A DNA stretch of 64,000 nucleotides from Variovorax paradoxus (GTDB taxonomy: Bacteria > Pseudomonadota > Gammaproteobacteria > Burkholderiales > Burkholderiaceae_C), in contig NZ_JAGGNW010000015.1 of the NCBI RefSeq assembly GCF_018614875.1, positions 1 through 64,000 on the forward strand, given 5' to 3'. Shown in pieces: positions 8,724 through 18,099 of the stretch; within the stretch, counting starts at the first letter, position 1; the number at the start of each line of letters is the position of its first letter. The position numbers and the translations under genes were made by a program. The notes under the pieces are model-generated. The model was not told where the DNA came from. It saw only the letters and a program-made list of their open reading frames with translations, and searched no databases.

Positions 8724-9536
8724 ATGAGCACCACGACTTCGACCTTCGTTGCCACCGACGGCGATGGCTATGAACGGCTGATGGGCCGCTGGAGCCGCCT
8801 CCTTGCGCTGCCCTTTCTCGACTTCGTCGGCACCGCGGATGGCGACCGCATCCTCGACGTCGGATGCGGCACCGGCCATCTGGCCTTTGCCGTGGCCCGC
8901 CGCACCGGCGCCGGCGAGGTGCGGGGCGTGGACATCGCGCAGCCCTACATCGAACATGCCAGGCGCCACAACCAGGATGCGCGCATCGCTTTCGATGTGG
9001 CCGACGCTTGCGCGCTGCCGTTCCCCGCGCAGAGCTTCGACCGCGTGCTCTCGCTGCTGGTACTGCACTTTGTTCCGGACCCGGGCCGGGCCATTGCCGA
9101 GATGCGCCGCGTCGCCAAGCCGGGCGCCATCGTCGGCGCGGCGGTGTGGGACGCGCGCGGCGGCTGGATCTCCAACCGCCTGTTCTTCGACACCGCCGCC
9201 ATGCTCGACCCCGAGGCCGGGTTGCGCCGCGCCCGCAACTACACACGGCCCATGACGCGGCCCGGCGAACTGGCCCGGGCGTGGCGCGACGCCGGGTTCA
9301 AAGGCGTGGAAGAAACGACGCTCGCCATCCGGATGGAGTTCGCCTCGTTCGCGGACTACTGGGCACCCTTCGAGGGAAAAGACGGTCCCGGCGCGGAATA
9401 CGTCGCCACGCTGGACCCGGCCGCGCGCTCACGGCTGCGCGATGCCGTCGAGGCGGCCTATCTCGACGGTGAGGACGATGGCGCTCGCTCCTACGCGGCG
9501 CTGGCGTGGGCCGTCAAGGGGACGGCGCCTGCTTAG
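8724..9536 (+). CDS. Class I SAM-dependent methyltransferase
   Basis: A Methyltransf_11/UbiE-like enzyme of 270 residues. Motif I ILDVGCGTGHL (about residues 43-53) binds S-adenosylmethionine; the acidic end of strand 2 is in VRGVDIAQPYI; ALPFPAQSFDRVLSLLVLHF is motif II and the post-strand-4 segment, and MRRVAKPGAIVGAAVWD is motif III. An AGGGATTGCC sequence precedes the start. The acceptor substrate is unknown. A second methyltransferase of the same general type occurs at 30303-31115, but the two are not close copies. Confidence 0.87.
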   Translation: MSTTTSTFVATDGDGYERLMGRWSRLLALPFLDFVGTADGDRILDVGCGTGHLAFAVARRTGAGEVRGVDIAQPYIEHARRHNQDARIAFDVADACALPFPAQSFDRVLSLLVLHFVPDPGRAIAEMRRVAKPGAIVGAAVWDARGGWISNRLFFDTAAMLDPEAGLRRARNYTRPMTRPGELARAWRDAGFKGVEETTLAIRMEFASFADYWAPFEGKDGPGAEYVATLDPAARSRLRDAVEAAYLDGEDDGARSYAALAWAVKGTAPA

Positions 9537-9965
9537 CGCTGCGGCCAAGTGGTTGACGACGAAGTGCTGCTGGACTGGCAGCGCCAGAGATCATCAGCGC
9601 CCCCTGTACCGGCCATGACGTGCGTGAACATTGCGAGCGCCACGTCGAATGGTTCTTCGAGTCTGATCCCCAGGCCGGCCGAAGACTTGGCAGAGCCGCG
9701 CGAGGCTATCGCGTTCCAAAACGTCGTAGTACGTTTGCTCAGTCGTCGTCAACGAGAGGCTCCGCGCCACCTAATCGGACGAATGCTTTTCTCTATCAGG
9801 GTTTTTATTTTCAGATTCCATGTTTCAAACTGAATAGAACCTGACTAAAGTTGTCAGCATGGAAACCGTTTGTGAGTCGCCGACCGCAGAGTCGATGCTC
9901 CCATGCGATGTCCCTTGTCGCGGCCTTGTCCGCGACGCCGATCGACACTTTGGAGGGGGGAAATC
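9537..9965. other. Intergenic stretch, probable promoter region
   Basis: About 430 bases before the YD-repeat genes. The first part has open frames (9549-9833, 9620-9844) without ribosome sites or recognisable sequence. The segment from about 9780 to 9870 is AT-rich and likely holds the promoter of the downstream one-strand block, though I cannot name the boxes. Confidence 0.45.
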
Positions 9966-10226
9966 ATGAGCGATTCGGGTGTTAAGCCGTTGCGCAAACG
10001 GGCAGCGGCGCGAGCAGGGCAGCGCAAGTTCATCTTGGGTTGCGCATGCGTCGGTGTATTCATGTTCTGCGGCCTCGCGGCGAACGCGGGCTCGGTGGGC
10101 TACACCTACGACGCCTTGGGCCGCCTGGCCGCGGTCATCTACAACAACGGCACATCAACCACGACGATCACCTACAGCTACGACGCTGCGGGCAATCGGA
10201 CGTCGGTGGCGACCACGTCGCCCTGA
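9966..10226 (+). CDS. Small exported YD-repeat protein
   Basis: An 86-residue protein with a strong ribosome site (GGAGGGGGG, just before ATG 9966). The N-terminus is basic (RKRAAARAGQRK) and is followed by a hydrophobic segment ending at about ANAG, which reads as a Sec signal peptide with a long n-region. The mature part is only about 46 residues and consists of two RHS/YD repeat units: GYTYDALGRLAAVIYNN and ITYSYDAAGNRTSV. It ends about 90 bases before the large YD-repeat gene. It could be the shortened relic of a larger RHS protein, but its own ribosome site, start, signal peptide and stop are intact, so it may be made. Function unknown. Confidence 0.72.
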   Translation: MSDSGVKPLRKRAAARAGQRKFILGCACVGVFMFCGLAANAGSVGYTYDALGRLAAVIYNNGTSTTTITYSYDAAGNRTSVATTSP

Positions 10227-10313
10227 TTCTTTTTTTCATCGTAAATCGCAATCGCTCGCCGCGCCCGGGTGGGGCAGGCCGCGCACAAAAACTCAGTCAT
10301 TGAGGGAATACCT

Positions 10314-13300
10314 ATGTCTTTTTCCAAGACGACGCGTGCCTGGTGGATCGGAGCGTGCCTGGGAGCGCTGGCCGCGGGCGGTGCGAGCGCGCAAATTCAA
10401 AGCGGTGTGGCACGCAAGCCCGCGGCGGATCAGGGAATCCGCCTGGGCGTGCCAGTCGCTCCGGCCAAGGGAGGCACGGCGTCTGCTGCGCGCGCGGCAT
10501 CCGGCTCCGGCAGCCCAGTGACCTTCACCAGCGGCCAGCCAGCAATTCGATACTCGCCCAACGATCTGCCCAGCGCCAACGATCCCATTCAGCGCGAGGC
10601 AAGCGCCAACGGGACGGCACGCGCTTCGGCAGCATCTCGCGGCAAAGAGTTTGCGCCGGCGCCCGGCACCATTCGCGCCAACATGCCGCCGGTGAACTTT
10701 GCGGACGCACAGAAAGTTCTCAAGGCCCGGGTCTTTCCCTCGAATCTCAACCAAGGCGCCTCCACAACATCCAAGACCGTCAAGCCCGCCAGCACAACGA
10801 GCTCGACCACGCTCACGGCGTCGCGCATCGGCGGCGACGCCAATCCATTGGGTCCGGCATCCATAGCCGAGCTTGCACGCTCCCTTCGCTACCACCCGGA
10901 CCTGATCTATCAATACGTCCGCAACAACATCGAGTACTACCCGACCTTCGGGGTTCAGAAGGGGGCATTGGGGGCGGTGCTCGACAACCAGGGCACTGTC
11001 CATGACCAGGCGACGCTGATGGTCGAACTCTTGCGCGCCTCGGGCTTCACGGCCAGCTATGTGCTCGGCGTCATCAAGATCAACGCGGCAGAAATGAACG
11101 AGTGGTGGGGTGTCGACACCTCGAGCGTCTGCGGCATCCTCGGACTGCTGGGCCAAGCCCAGATCCCGGTCTACCAGATCAACGCTACCAGCGCGGGCAG
11201 TTGCCCGGGCCTCTCAGCAGCACTGACCGACGTGTCGCTCGAACACATCTGGGTCAAGGTCAACATCAACGGAACGAACTACTACTTCGATCCGAGCTAC
11301 AAGCCGCACACCTTCAAGACCGGCATCGACCTGGCCAGCGCGAGCACCACCGGCTACAACGCGGCGACCTACCTGTCTTCCGCGCAGAGCGGCGCCGCCA
11401 TCACGGCCGACTACGTGCAGAACATCAACCGCACGAACATCCGCAACAACCTGACGACCTACGCCAACAACCTGACGAACTACCTGCGTGCCAACAAACC
11501 CCTGGCAACGCTCGACGATGTGGTTGGCGGCAAGACCATCACACCGTTCTATGGCGCACTGCGCGATACCGCGCTGCCACGGCAGAACACAGGGTGGGGA
11601 GCCCAGGAGTTCGCAGACCTTCCCAGCTATTTCAAGCCGACGCTGCGCGTGCAGTACCAAGGCATCGATCAGACCTACACCTCCGACGCCATCTACGGCA
11701 AGCGGCTCAGCATCACCTACAACGGCTCCAACCAGCCGGTGCTCAAGCTGGATGGCGTCGCGGTGGGGAGCCCGGGTACGGCCGTCACCCCTGGCAGCAC
11801 GACGACGATCAATTTCACGGTTACTCACAACGCCTACAGCTCGACGTGGGCCAACCACAGCTTCAGCCAGCAGATCAAGGCCGGCGGAACGAACACCTAT
11901 CTGATCGCCAACGGCTGGGGGCCGGCGGGGCGCGGGCCGGCAGAGAATTACAGGAAGGTACAGGGCGATCTCCGAGCCTCGGGGGCCGTTGAATCGTCGG
12001 AGCCCGTGCTGGGGTCCACGCTCGCCGTGGTCGGTGCGCAGTGGATTGCACAGAACACGCAGGCCGGCTATGTCACCGAGCGGCTGGCCGACACCACGCT
12101 GCTGCATCAGCATCAAGTGGGCATCGTCGGCTATGTCACCAATGCCTATGTCGACTTGCCGAGCAACATTCTGGCCGTGGCCAATGTCGCCGGAAACGGA
12201 GACAAGGAAAGTGCCGCCTTCACCAACTGGGCCATGCACCTGAGCATTCTGGAGTCGACCGCGGTGCAGCAGACCACCAGCGTGTCTGCGGTCTCCACGG
12301 TGAAACTCATCGACATCGCATCCGCGGCGGGCCAGCGCATCTACAACGCCACCTCGGCCAACTACGCGAGCGCGGTGCAGCCCAATCTGGTGGGATGCAG
12401 TGCCCACCTGGGCAACTTCAACAGCTATCTGTCCTCCGGCCTTCGGCTGATCCTGCCCGCGCGCTGTGACAACGGCGAGGGCAGTTGGACGGGCGCCGGT
12501 TACTTCACGATAGGTTCTGGCCTCTATGTCGGCGCCATCATCAGTGATGGTCTGTCGGGCGGTTATGGGGTCGTGCCGCAGGCGTCGGTTCTCACGAACT
12601 ACTTCGTGGGCTTCAACATGCCCTCGACGCCGTCCATCGAGAACTACTCCGGCTCCGTCTATGGCGACCCCGTCGACATGGTGGCGGGCAATTTCCTCTA
12701 CGACCACGAAGACATCAACGTGGGCGTGGGCAGCTTCCCGCAAAGCCTGTCTTTCAAGCGCCTGTACAGCTCCGGCATGCGCAACCAGAACGGATCGATG
12801 GGCAAGGGCTGGACGCACAACTTCAATTCCAGCATTGCCACCAGTTCCGATGGCTTCCAGGCCATGGGCGAAGACTCGGCACTGGATGCCGTCGGCACGC
12901 TCGTCGAGCAGAAGGCTTCATTCGATCTGCTCATGGACGCCACGCGCCCCATCACGAAGATGGTGATTGCGACGCTCGGCCAGCGCTGGTTTGGCGATCA
13001 GCTGATCGACAATACCGTCATCGTGACGCAGGGGCTCAATGGCGAAGTCTTCGTCAAGCTGCCCGACGGCTCATACAGCCCGCCGCCCGGCAAGGCCGTG
13101 AAGCTGACCAAGAACGCCGACGGCACCTACAGCTACGAGTCCGTCAACCGTGCCGTCCTGAAGTTCAACACGGCGGGCAAGGCCGAGAGCTTCACCGAAC
13201 CCAGCGGCCTGCAAGTGAAGTACGCCTACACCGGCGCCGACCTCACGAGTGTGACCAACAGCCTTGGTCGCACGCTGACCTTCACGAACACCGGCGGGAA

Positions 13301-16300
13301 GATCACCCAGGTGGGCGACGGCACGCGTGCCGTCAAGTACGTCTACGACGCCAGCTCAAACCTGAGCACCTTCACCGACAGCCTGAACCAGAACACCACC
13401 TACCAATATGGGGTGTTGCCCGGGCAGATGACGGCGCTCTTCTACCCCAGCTTTCCGACCGTGGCCGCGGCCACCAACGTCTACGACAGCCTGGGCCGGG
13501 TGAAAACCCAGACCAATGCGCGCGGCAAGCTCTATGACTACTACTTCGCCGGCTTTCGCACCGAAGAAGTCGGTCCCGGAGGCGTTGCACGCACCAACTA
13601 CATCGACGCTTCGGGCAACACCGTCCAATCCAGCACGCCGACCGGCCAGTGGACCGTCAACACCTACGACGGCCAGTCGCGCCTGCTGACCAAGCTGCTG
13701 CCCGAGGGCAACTACACCCAGTACGCCTACGACGACCTCAGCTGCGGCGGGCCTGACAAGCGCTGCACCCACAACGTCAAGACCATCACCAGCATCGCCA
13801 AGCCCGGCAGCGGCCTGCCCAACCGGGTCCAGAGCTTCGGCTACGAGGGCGCGTTCAACAAAGTGAGCAGCGCCACCGACGCACGCGGCAAGGTCACCAC
13901 CTACAACTACACGGCGCAGGGCCTGCCGCTGACCGTTACCTCGCCCACCGATGCCGCAGGCATTGCGCCGCAGACCAGCTACACCTACGTGGCCTACACC
14001 CCCAGCGGCTTCCCCACCTTCTATCTGCCGGCAACGCAGACGGTGAAGACCACGTCCACCAACTCGGTCGTCACCGCCACCACGTACAACACCGCCAACA
14101 AGTACGTGCCCGCCACCAGCGTCGTCGATTCCGGCACCGGCAAGCTCAACCTCACGACGACCTTCACCTACGACGCGACCGGCAACCTGACGGTGGCGGA
14201 CGGGCCGCGGACCGATGTGACGGACACCGTCACCACGGCCTACGACAGCGAACGCCGCGCCATCCAGGTGACCGATGCCGCCGGCAAGCTGACCAAGACC
14301 ACCTACGACAAGGATGGCCGCCCGACCATCGCGGCGGCGCAGCTCGGCACCCAATGGCTGGTCAGCTGCAGCCGCTACAGCGAAACAGGCAAGGTCACGC
14401 GCGCCTGGGGTCCCGGCCTGACCGCCGCGGCGACCACCTGCCCGACGGAAGCCGCACCGGTACCCATCACCGACACCGCCTATGACGACCTGGACCGTGC
14501 CTTCCGAAGCACCCAGTACGTGCCGGCCGCCGACGGCGGCAACCGCGTCACCGAAACCGTCTACAACGCCGACGACACGGTCCAGATCGTCAAGAAAGCC
14601 GTGGGCACCGCGATTGCACAGAACTACGTCACCTACACCTACACGCCCAACGGCAGCGTCGACACGAGCAAGGACGCCAGGAACAACCTGACCGTCTACC
14701 TGTACGACGGCTTCGACCGGTTGAGCAGGACGCACTATCCGCTGCCCGCCACGCCCAACCTGGCCAATGCGAACGACTACGAAGAGAACACCTACGACCC
14801 CAACGGCAACGTCACGGTCCTGCGCAAGCGCAGCGGCCAGACCGTCACCCAGACCTGGGACAACCTCAACCGCCTGACGGCGCGCACCTACCCGGCGGCC
14901 GCCGACAACGTGACGTTCGGCTATGACCTGCGCGGCCTGCGCACGGCCGCGCAGTACGCCAACGGCAGCCACACCATCACCTATGCGTGGGACAACGCCG
15001 GGCGTCAACTCAATACGGCGGCCGGTGGCAAGACCGTGGCGTACGAGTACGACCCGGCCGGTAACCGCACACGCATGACCTGGCCGGGCACCTTCTACGT
15101 CGCCACCAGCTACGACGCGCTGAACCGTCCCACCGCCCTCACGGAGAACGGCAGCGTCAGCCTGGCCAGCTATGCGTACGACGACCTGAGCCGCCGCACC
15201 ACCGTCACGCTGGGCAATGGCACGACAGTGCAGCGCACCTATGACAACCAGGGGGCGATGGCCACCTTGAAGAACTTCCTGGCCTCCACGGCCCAGGAGG
15301 TGCAATACACCTACGTGCGCAACCAGATCCGTGAACTCAAGAGCGTGACCTGGAGCAACAACATCTACCAGTGGGCAGGGGCGGCACCGGGCACGCAGAG
15401 CTATACGGCCAATGGCTTGAACCAATACACAGCGGCCGCAGGCGCCACCCTGGGCTATGACGCCAACGGCAACCTCACGGGTGACGGTACCTGGACCTAC
15501 ACCTACGACGTCGACAACCGGCTGAAGACCGCCAACAAGACGGGCACTGCGGCAACGCTGGGCTACGACCCTGAAGGCCGCCTGCGCACGACCACGATCA
15601 ACGGGACGACCGTGGGCTTGCTGTACGACGGCACCAAGCTGATCACGGAATACGACGCGGCGGGAACCACGGTGCTGCGCCGGTACGTGCATGGCCCGGG
15701 CACGGACGAGCCGATCGTCTGGTACGAAGGGGCGGGCACCACGGCCAAGAACTGGCTGTATACGGACCACCTGGGCAGCATCGTCGCGACGGCGAACAGT
15801 GCGGGGGCGAGCACGGCCACCTACACCTACGGGCCGTTCGGTGAGCCCAACGTGACGACGGGGCTGCGATTCCGGTACACCGGCCAGCAGTTGATCAGCG
15901 AGCTGGGTCTGTACTACTACAAGGCGCGCTTCTATTCGTCCAACCTGGGAAGGTTCCTGCAGACGGATCCGATTGGGTACAAAGATGATCAGAACCTGTA
16001 TGCGTATGCGAGGAACAACTCTGTAAATCGAATCGATCCGACGGGACGGGCCTCATTAGGAGCTTGGGCTGGCAATCGGTGGAATTCTGCAAGTAGCCTG
16101 CAGGCAGGCTCCCTTCCCGAAGTAACGGTACAGGCGGGTGCAGAAAATCAGCAAACATTTCTCGCGTGCATGGCTAGCTGCATCACTGCTTACGATCCAT
16201 TGAACGACGAATCCAAAATTGGTTTAACGGCACTCGGAGGGACATTTCCGAAGTCCATGGTAGGTCTGCCACAAGGCTTGGGAGGTGCCAGTCCAATGAC

Positions 16301-16481
16301 AACCGTCCCAAGCGCGGCGGTACATGGTTTAGGAGGTGGTGGTGCTGGCACGCTTGGTGGATTGTTGCGCAGCGTCGGTCGAGTCGCCTCGCCTCTCTGG
16401 ATCGGCTACGGGGTCTACCTATTTGGCATGGAAACCTATTGCGTTGCATCTTGCGCGAACGATACGAATGCCCATCAATGA
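10314..16481 (+). CDS. Large exported RHS/YD-repeat protein with transglutaminase-like domain and variable C-terminal tip
   Basis: A 2055-residue RHS protein. Order of parts: Sec signal peptide (residues 1-27, GGASA-Q); a low-complexity linker; a transglutaminase-core-like domain at about 225-330 with HDQATLMVELLRASG and HIWVKVNINGTNYYFDPSYK; a DUF6531-like block beginning GDPVDMVAGNFLYDHEDI near 784; many YD repeats from about 950 to 1850; the RHS core near 1866-1912 (YYKARFYSSNLGRF, LYAYARNNSVNRIDPTGR); and a unique 143-residue tip. In RHS proteins the barrel encloses the tip, which is often a toxin. In the transglutaminase-like domain the His and Asp are present but the place of the catalytic Cys is Val, so it is probably not enzymatic. 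The tip is Gly-rich with a hydrophobic stretch and is not recognised. Its stop overlaps the next start (ATGA). Confidence 0.9.
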   Translation: MSFSKTTRAWWIGACLGALAAGGASAQIQSGVARKPAADQGIRLGVPVAPAKGGTASAARAASGSGSPVTFTSGQPAIRYSPNDLPSANDPIQREASANGTARASAASRGKEFAPAPGTIRANMPPVNFADAQKVLKARVFPSNLNQGASTTSKTVKPASTTSSTTLTASRIGGDANPLGPASIAELARSLRYHPDLIYQYVRNNIEYYPTFGVQKGALGAVLDNQGTVHDQATLMVELLRASGFTASYVLGVIKINAAEMNEWWGVDTSSVCGILGLLGQAQIPVYQINATSAGSCPGLSAALTDVSLEHIWVKVNINGTNYYFDPSYKPHTFKTGIDLASASTTGYNAATYLSSAQSGAAITADYVQNINRTNIRNNLTTYANNLTNYLRANKPLATLDDVVGGKTITPFYGALRDTALPRQNTGWGAQEFADLPSYFKPTLRVQYQGIDQTYTSDAIYGKRLSITYNGSNQPVLKLDGVAVGSPGTAVTPGSTTTINFTVTHNAYSSTWANHSFSQQIKAGGTNTYLIANGWGPAGRGPAENYRKVQGDLRASGAVESSEPVLGSTLAVVGAQWIAQNTQAGYVTERLADTTLLHQHQVGIVGYVTNAYVDLPSNILAVANVAGNGDKESAAFTNWAMHLSILESTAVQQTTSVSAVSTVKLIDIASAAGQRIYNATSANYASAVQPNLVGCSAHLGNFNSYLSSGLRLILPARCDNGEGSWTGAGYFTIGSGLYVGAIISDGLSGGYGVVPQASVLTNYFVGFNMPSTPSIENYSGSVYGDPVDMVAGNFLYDHEDINVGVGSFPQSLSFKRLYSSGMRNQNGSMGKGWTHNFNSSIATSSDGFQAMGEDSALDAVGTLVEQKASFDLLMDATRPITKMVIATLGQRWFGDQLIDNTVIVTQGLNGEVFVKLPDGSYSPPPGKAVKLTKNADGTYSYESVNRAVLKFNTAGKAESFTEPSGLQVKYAYTGADLTSVTNSLGRTLTFTNTGGKITQVGDGTRAVKYVYDASSNLSTFTDSLNQNTTYQYGVLPGQMTALFYPSFPTVAAATNVYDSLGRVKTQTNARGKLYDYYFAGFRTEEVGPGGVARTNYIDASGNTVQSSTPTGQWTVNTYDGQSRLLTKLLPEGNYTQYAYDDLSCGGPDKRCTHNVKTITSIAKPGSGLPNRVQSFGYEGAFNKVSSATDARGKVTTYNYTAQGLPLTVTSPTDAAGIAPQTSYTYVAYTPSGFPTFYLPATQTVKTTSTNSVVTATTYNTANKYVPATSVVDSGTGKLNLTTTFTYDATGNLTVADGPRTDVTDTVTTAYDSERRAIQVTDAAGKLTKTTYDKDGRPTIAAAQLGTQWLVSCSRYSETGKVTRAWGPGLTAAATTCPTEAAPVPITDTAYDDLDRAFRSTQYVPAADGGNRVTETVYNADDTVQIVKKAVGTAIAQNYVTYTYTPNGSVDTSKDARNNLTVYLYDGFDRLSRTHYPLPATPNLANANDYEENTYDPNGNVTVLRKRSGQTVTQTWDNLNRLTARTYPAAADNVTFGYDLRGLRTAAQYANGSHTITYAWDNAGRQLNTAAGGKTVAYEYDPAGNRTRMTWPGTFYVATSYDALNRPTALTENGSVSLASYAYDDLSRRTTVTLGNGTTVQRTYDNQGAMATLKNFLASTAQEVQYTYVRNQIRELKSVTWSNNIYQWAGAAPGTQSYTANGLNQYTAAAGATLGYDANGNLTGDGTWTYTYDVDNRLKTANKTGTAATLGYDPEGRLRTTTINGTTVGLLYDGTKLITEYDAAGTTVLRRYVHGPGTDEPIVWYEGAGTTAKNWLYTDHLGSIVATANSAGASTATYTYGPFGEPNVTTGLRFRYTGQQLISELGLYYYKARFYSSNLGRFLQTDPIGYKDDQNLYAYARNNSVNRIDPTGRASLGAWAGNRWNSASSLQAGSLPEVTVQAGAENQQTFLACMASCITAYDPLNDESKIGLTALGGTFPKSMVGLPQGLGGASPMTTVPSAAVHGLGGGGAGTLGGLLRSVGRVASPLWIGYGVYLFGMETYCVASCANDTNAHQ

Positions 16482-16900
16482 TAAATATGTCAATTCTTAT
16501 AGCAGTTGGAGTGGCGCTACTCATAACAGTAATTGGCTACCTTTTTCGAAAGAAAAAAATTGCGAAGGCATCCGCCCTCGTGGATTCCAGAGAGACTCTT
16601 TCTTTCGACGAGATTTTTCAAAATTTTTACTCGTCTGGTGAGTTTGATAAAACCAAAATAATGGAATTGTGGGGTGAGATTGCGCAGACGCTAGGCGTCT
16701 CAGAAGGAAAAATGCGCCCTACAGATAGGTTTGGAAAAGAGATCGGCGTTTATCTTATTACCAGCGAAGAATTGGACGCACTTGCCATTCTGGCAAAGAA
16801 AAGGGCAACAAAAAACAATCTCGCCGTGAACATTCACGAACTAACTACGGTGGATGAATATATAAGACAATTCGGAAAATCAAACAATCCCAATAGCTAA
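16478..16900 (+). CDS. Putative immunity protein for the RHS tip: membrane-anchored, acyl-carrier-like domain
   Basis: A 140-residue protein whose ATG (16478) overlaps the TGA of the RHS gene, so it is translationally coupled to it. It has one N-terminal membrane segment (ILIAVGVALLITVIGYLF) followed by KKK, placing the rest in the cytoplasm. The soluble part (LWGEIAQTLGVSEGKMRPTD, FGKEIG) resembles an acyl-carrier-protein-like helical fold by eye, including a D-R-F-G at the place of the usual D-S-L, with no modifiable Ser. Position directly after an RHS tip, small size and low GC are the usual marks of an immunity gene; that function is inference. Confidence 0.7.
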   Translation: MINMSILIAVGVALLITVIGYLFRKKKIAKASALVDSRETLSFDEIFQNFYSSGEFDKTKIMELWGEIAQTLGVSEGKMRPTDRFGKEIGVYLITSEELDALAILAKKRATKNNLAVNIHELTTVDEYIRQFGKSNNPNS

Positions 16901-17064
16901 TTTCACGAATTTCAGCAAGTCAGCCACCCCTCAGATCGATATTACGGATGCAACTGAAAGAACAACGTTTTCCAATTCACTGGATGCTCGGATTTCTTGA
17001 TGGTGCAATTCAGAACCTCTGAACGAAGGCTGCTTGCCAGAACAGCTTTGATGATCCCTCTTGC

Positions 17065-17451
17065 TTGACCTTGGAAGGTCACGATGCAGAAATCATCTCG
17101 GTCAATATAGATCGAGAAAATTCCGTGTGCCGACTTGGCCTTTCCCATGAAGGTGAAAAGCAAATTTCAATTGAGCTATTTGGAGTCGCTGCCTTTCGCG
17201 TCGAGGACTTCGGATTGCAAAATGTAGTAAATAGAATACTGAGATCTACCTCAAAAGATTTCTCCGAAGACGAGTTGAATTATTGGCTGGAATGGGTGAC
17301 CAGTTTGTCGGATTCATCCTCTTGGCTGAAGTCTGAGAAGAAATGCGAATGGCTAGATGCGTTCAATGATGGAAGGCTCGAATTGATCGTTCTTGAGCCT
17401 TCAGCAGGTGCGCAGATTGTGGCGGTTTGCGAACGTGTGTGCCGCGTCTAG
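17065..17451 (+). CDS. Orphan immunity-like protein (possibly 5'-truncated)
   Basis: A 128-residue acidic, AT-rich frame beginning TTG at 17065 with no good ribosome site; the frame is open only back to 17023 and offers no better start. The N-terminal sequence (LTLEGHDAEIISVNIDREN, IELFGVAAFRVEDFG) resembles a family of small immunity-type proteins found beside RHS and contact-dependent toxins, in which the EGxD segment stands a few residues after the start. The missing ribosome site suggests a displaced or beheaded immunity gene left behind by an earlier tip exchange. Function is inference; expression is uncertain. Confidence 0.5.
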   Translation: MTLEGHDAEIISVNIDRENSVCRLGLSHEGEKQISIELFGVAAFRVEDFGLQNVVNRILRSTSKDFSEDELNYWLEWVTSLSDSSSWLKSEKKCEWLDAFNDGRLELIVLEPSAGAQIVAVCERVCRV

Positions 17452-17506
17452 AGCCACGATAATTGAGGTACTCTGTCCCCATATGGATGCTTTGGGGGAA
17501 TCTTAA

Positions 17507-17866
17507 ATGACAATTGATCCCAAAAAGCTTCTGATTCTCTTGATCTCGTTCGTTGTGGCTTTTTTTTACTTCGCACTCCGCGTGATTGCAGGAGGAGGGT
17601 TTGAAGAGGCCGCAGCGTCAGCAGCAATTCTCGGCGGTTTATTTGTGATTGTGGTGTATGCAAATGAATTGGGAAAACTCAGTGATCTACGCAAAATCTT
17701 GAATCCCAATTTTAAACTCTGGCTGTCACTACTGATTTCACTTGCAGTGGGTGTAATGGCCACAAGAAGCGGAAAGAATATTCTGATAATCACACTCGAC
17801 GTTTTCTTTGCCTTCTTCTTCTTTTTCGCCTTTTCTTCTATTGTTTTGAAATTTAGAAAAAAATAA
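17507..17866 (+). CDS. Small integral membrane protein, unknown function
   Basis: A 119-residue protein with GGGGGAATCTTAA just before the ATG. Four hydrophobic segments are visible: LLILLISFVVAFFYFALRVI, AAASAAILGGLFVIVVYA, LWLSLLISLAVGVMA, and IITLDVFFAFFFFFAFSSIV; the C-terminus is basic (KFRKK). Not recognised as a known family. It lies in the AT-rich patch behind the RHS gene and may be another immunity gene or a tip-associated orphan; nothing in the sequence proves it. Confidence 0.6.
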   Translation: MTIDPKKLLILLISFVVAFFYFALRVIAGGGFEEAAASAAILGGLFVIVVYANELGKLSDLRKILNPNFKLWLSLLISLAVGVMATRSGKNILIITLDVFFAFFFFFAFSSIVLKFRKK

Positions 17867-18099
17867 CATCTCACTCACGTGTTTGGACAGTCATCTTCTT
17901 TGAGCTCAACTGGTTCATCGTCTCATGTATAGCCGCTTCAGCCACTGCTCCGGCGACTGAACTGTTGGTCCATCCACAAATTGGAGTTCGTCCGATAGGA
18001 TGCAAATGAGTTGATCAGTCTACGGTGGAACACATTGGAGCAATGTTTCTGAAATAGAGTCATTGACCTAACGCAAAAGAGACTCGGGGAGTCAATTCA

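Noticed and set aside
13356..15770. Long 804-residue open frame on the minus strand inside the RHS gene
   Set aside because: It is an antisense shadow of high-GC YD-repeat coding sequence; the sense frame has clear repeats, signal peptide and core motifs, while the antisense protein has only Val/Arg/Gly-rich low-complexity sequence.
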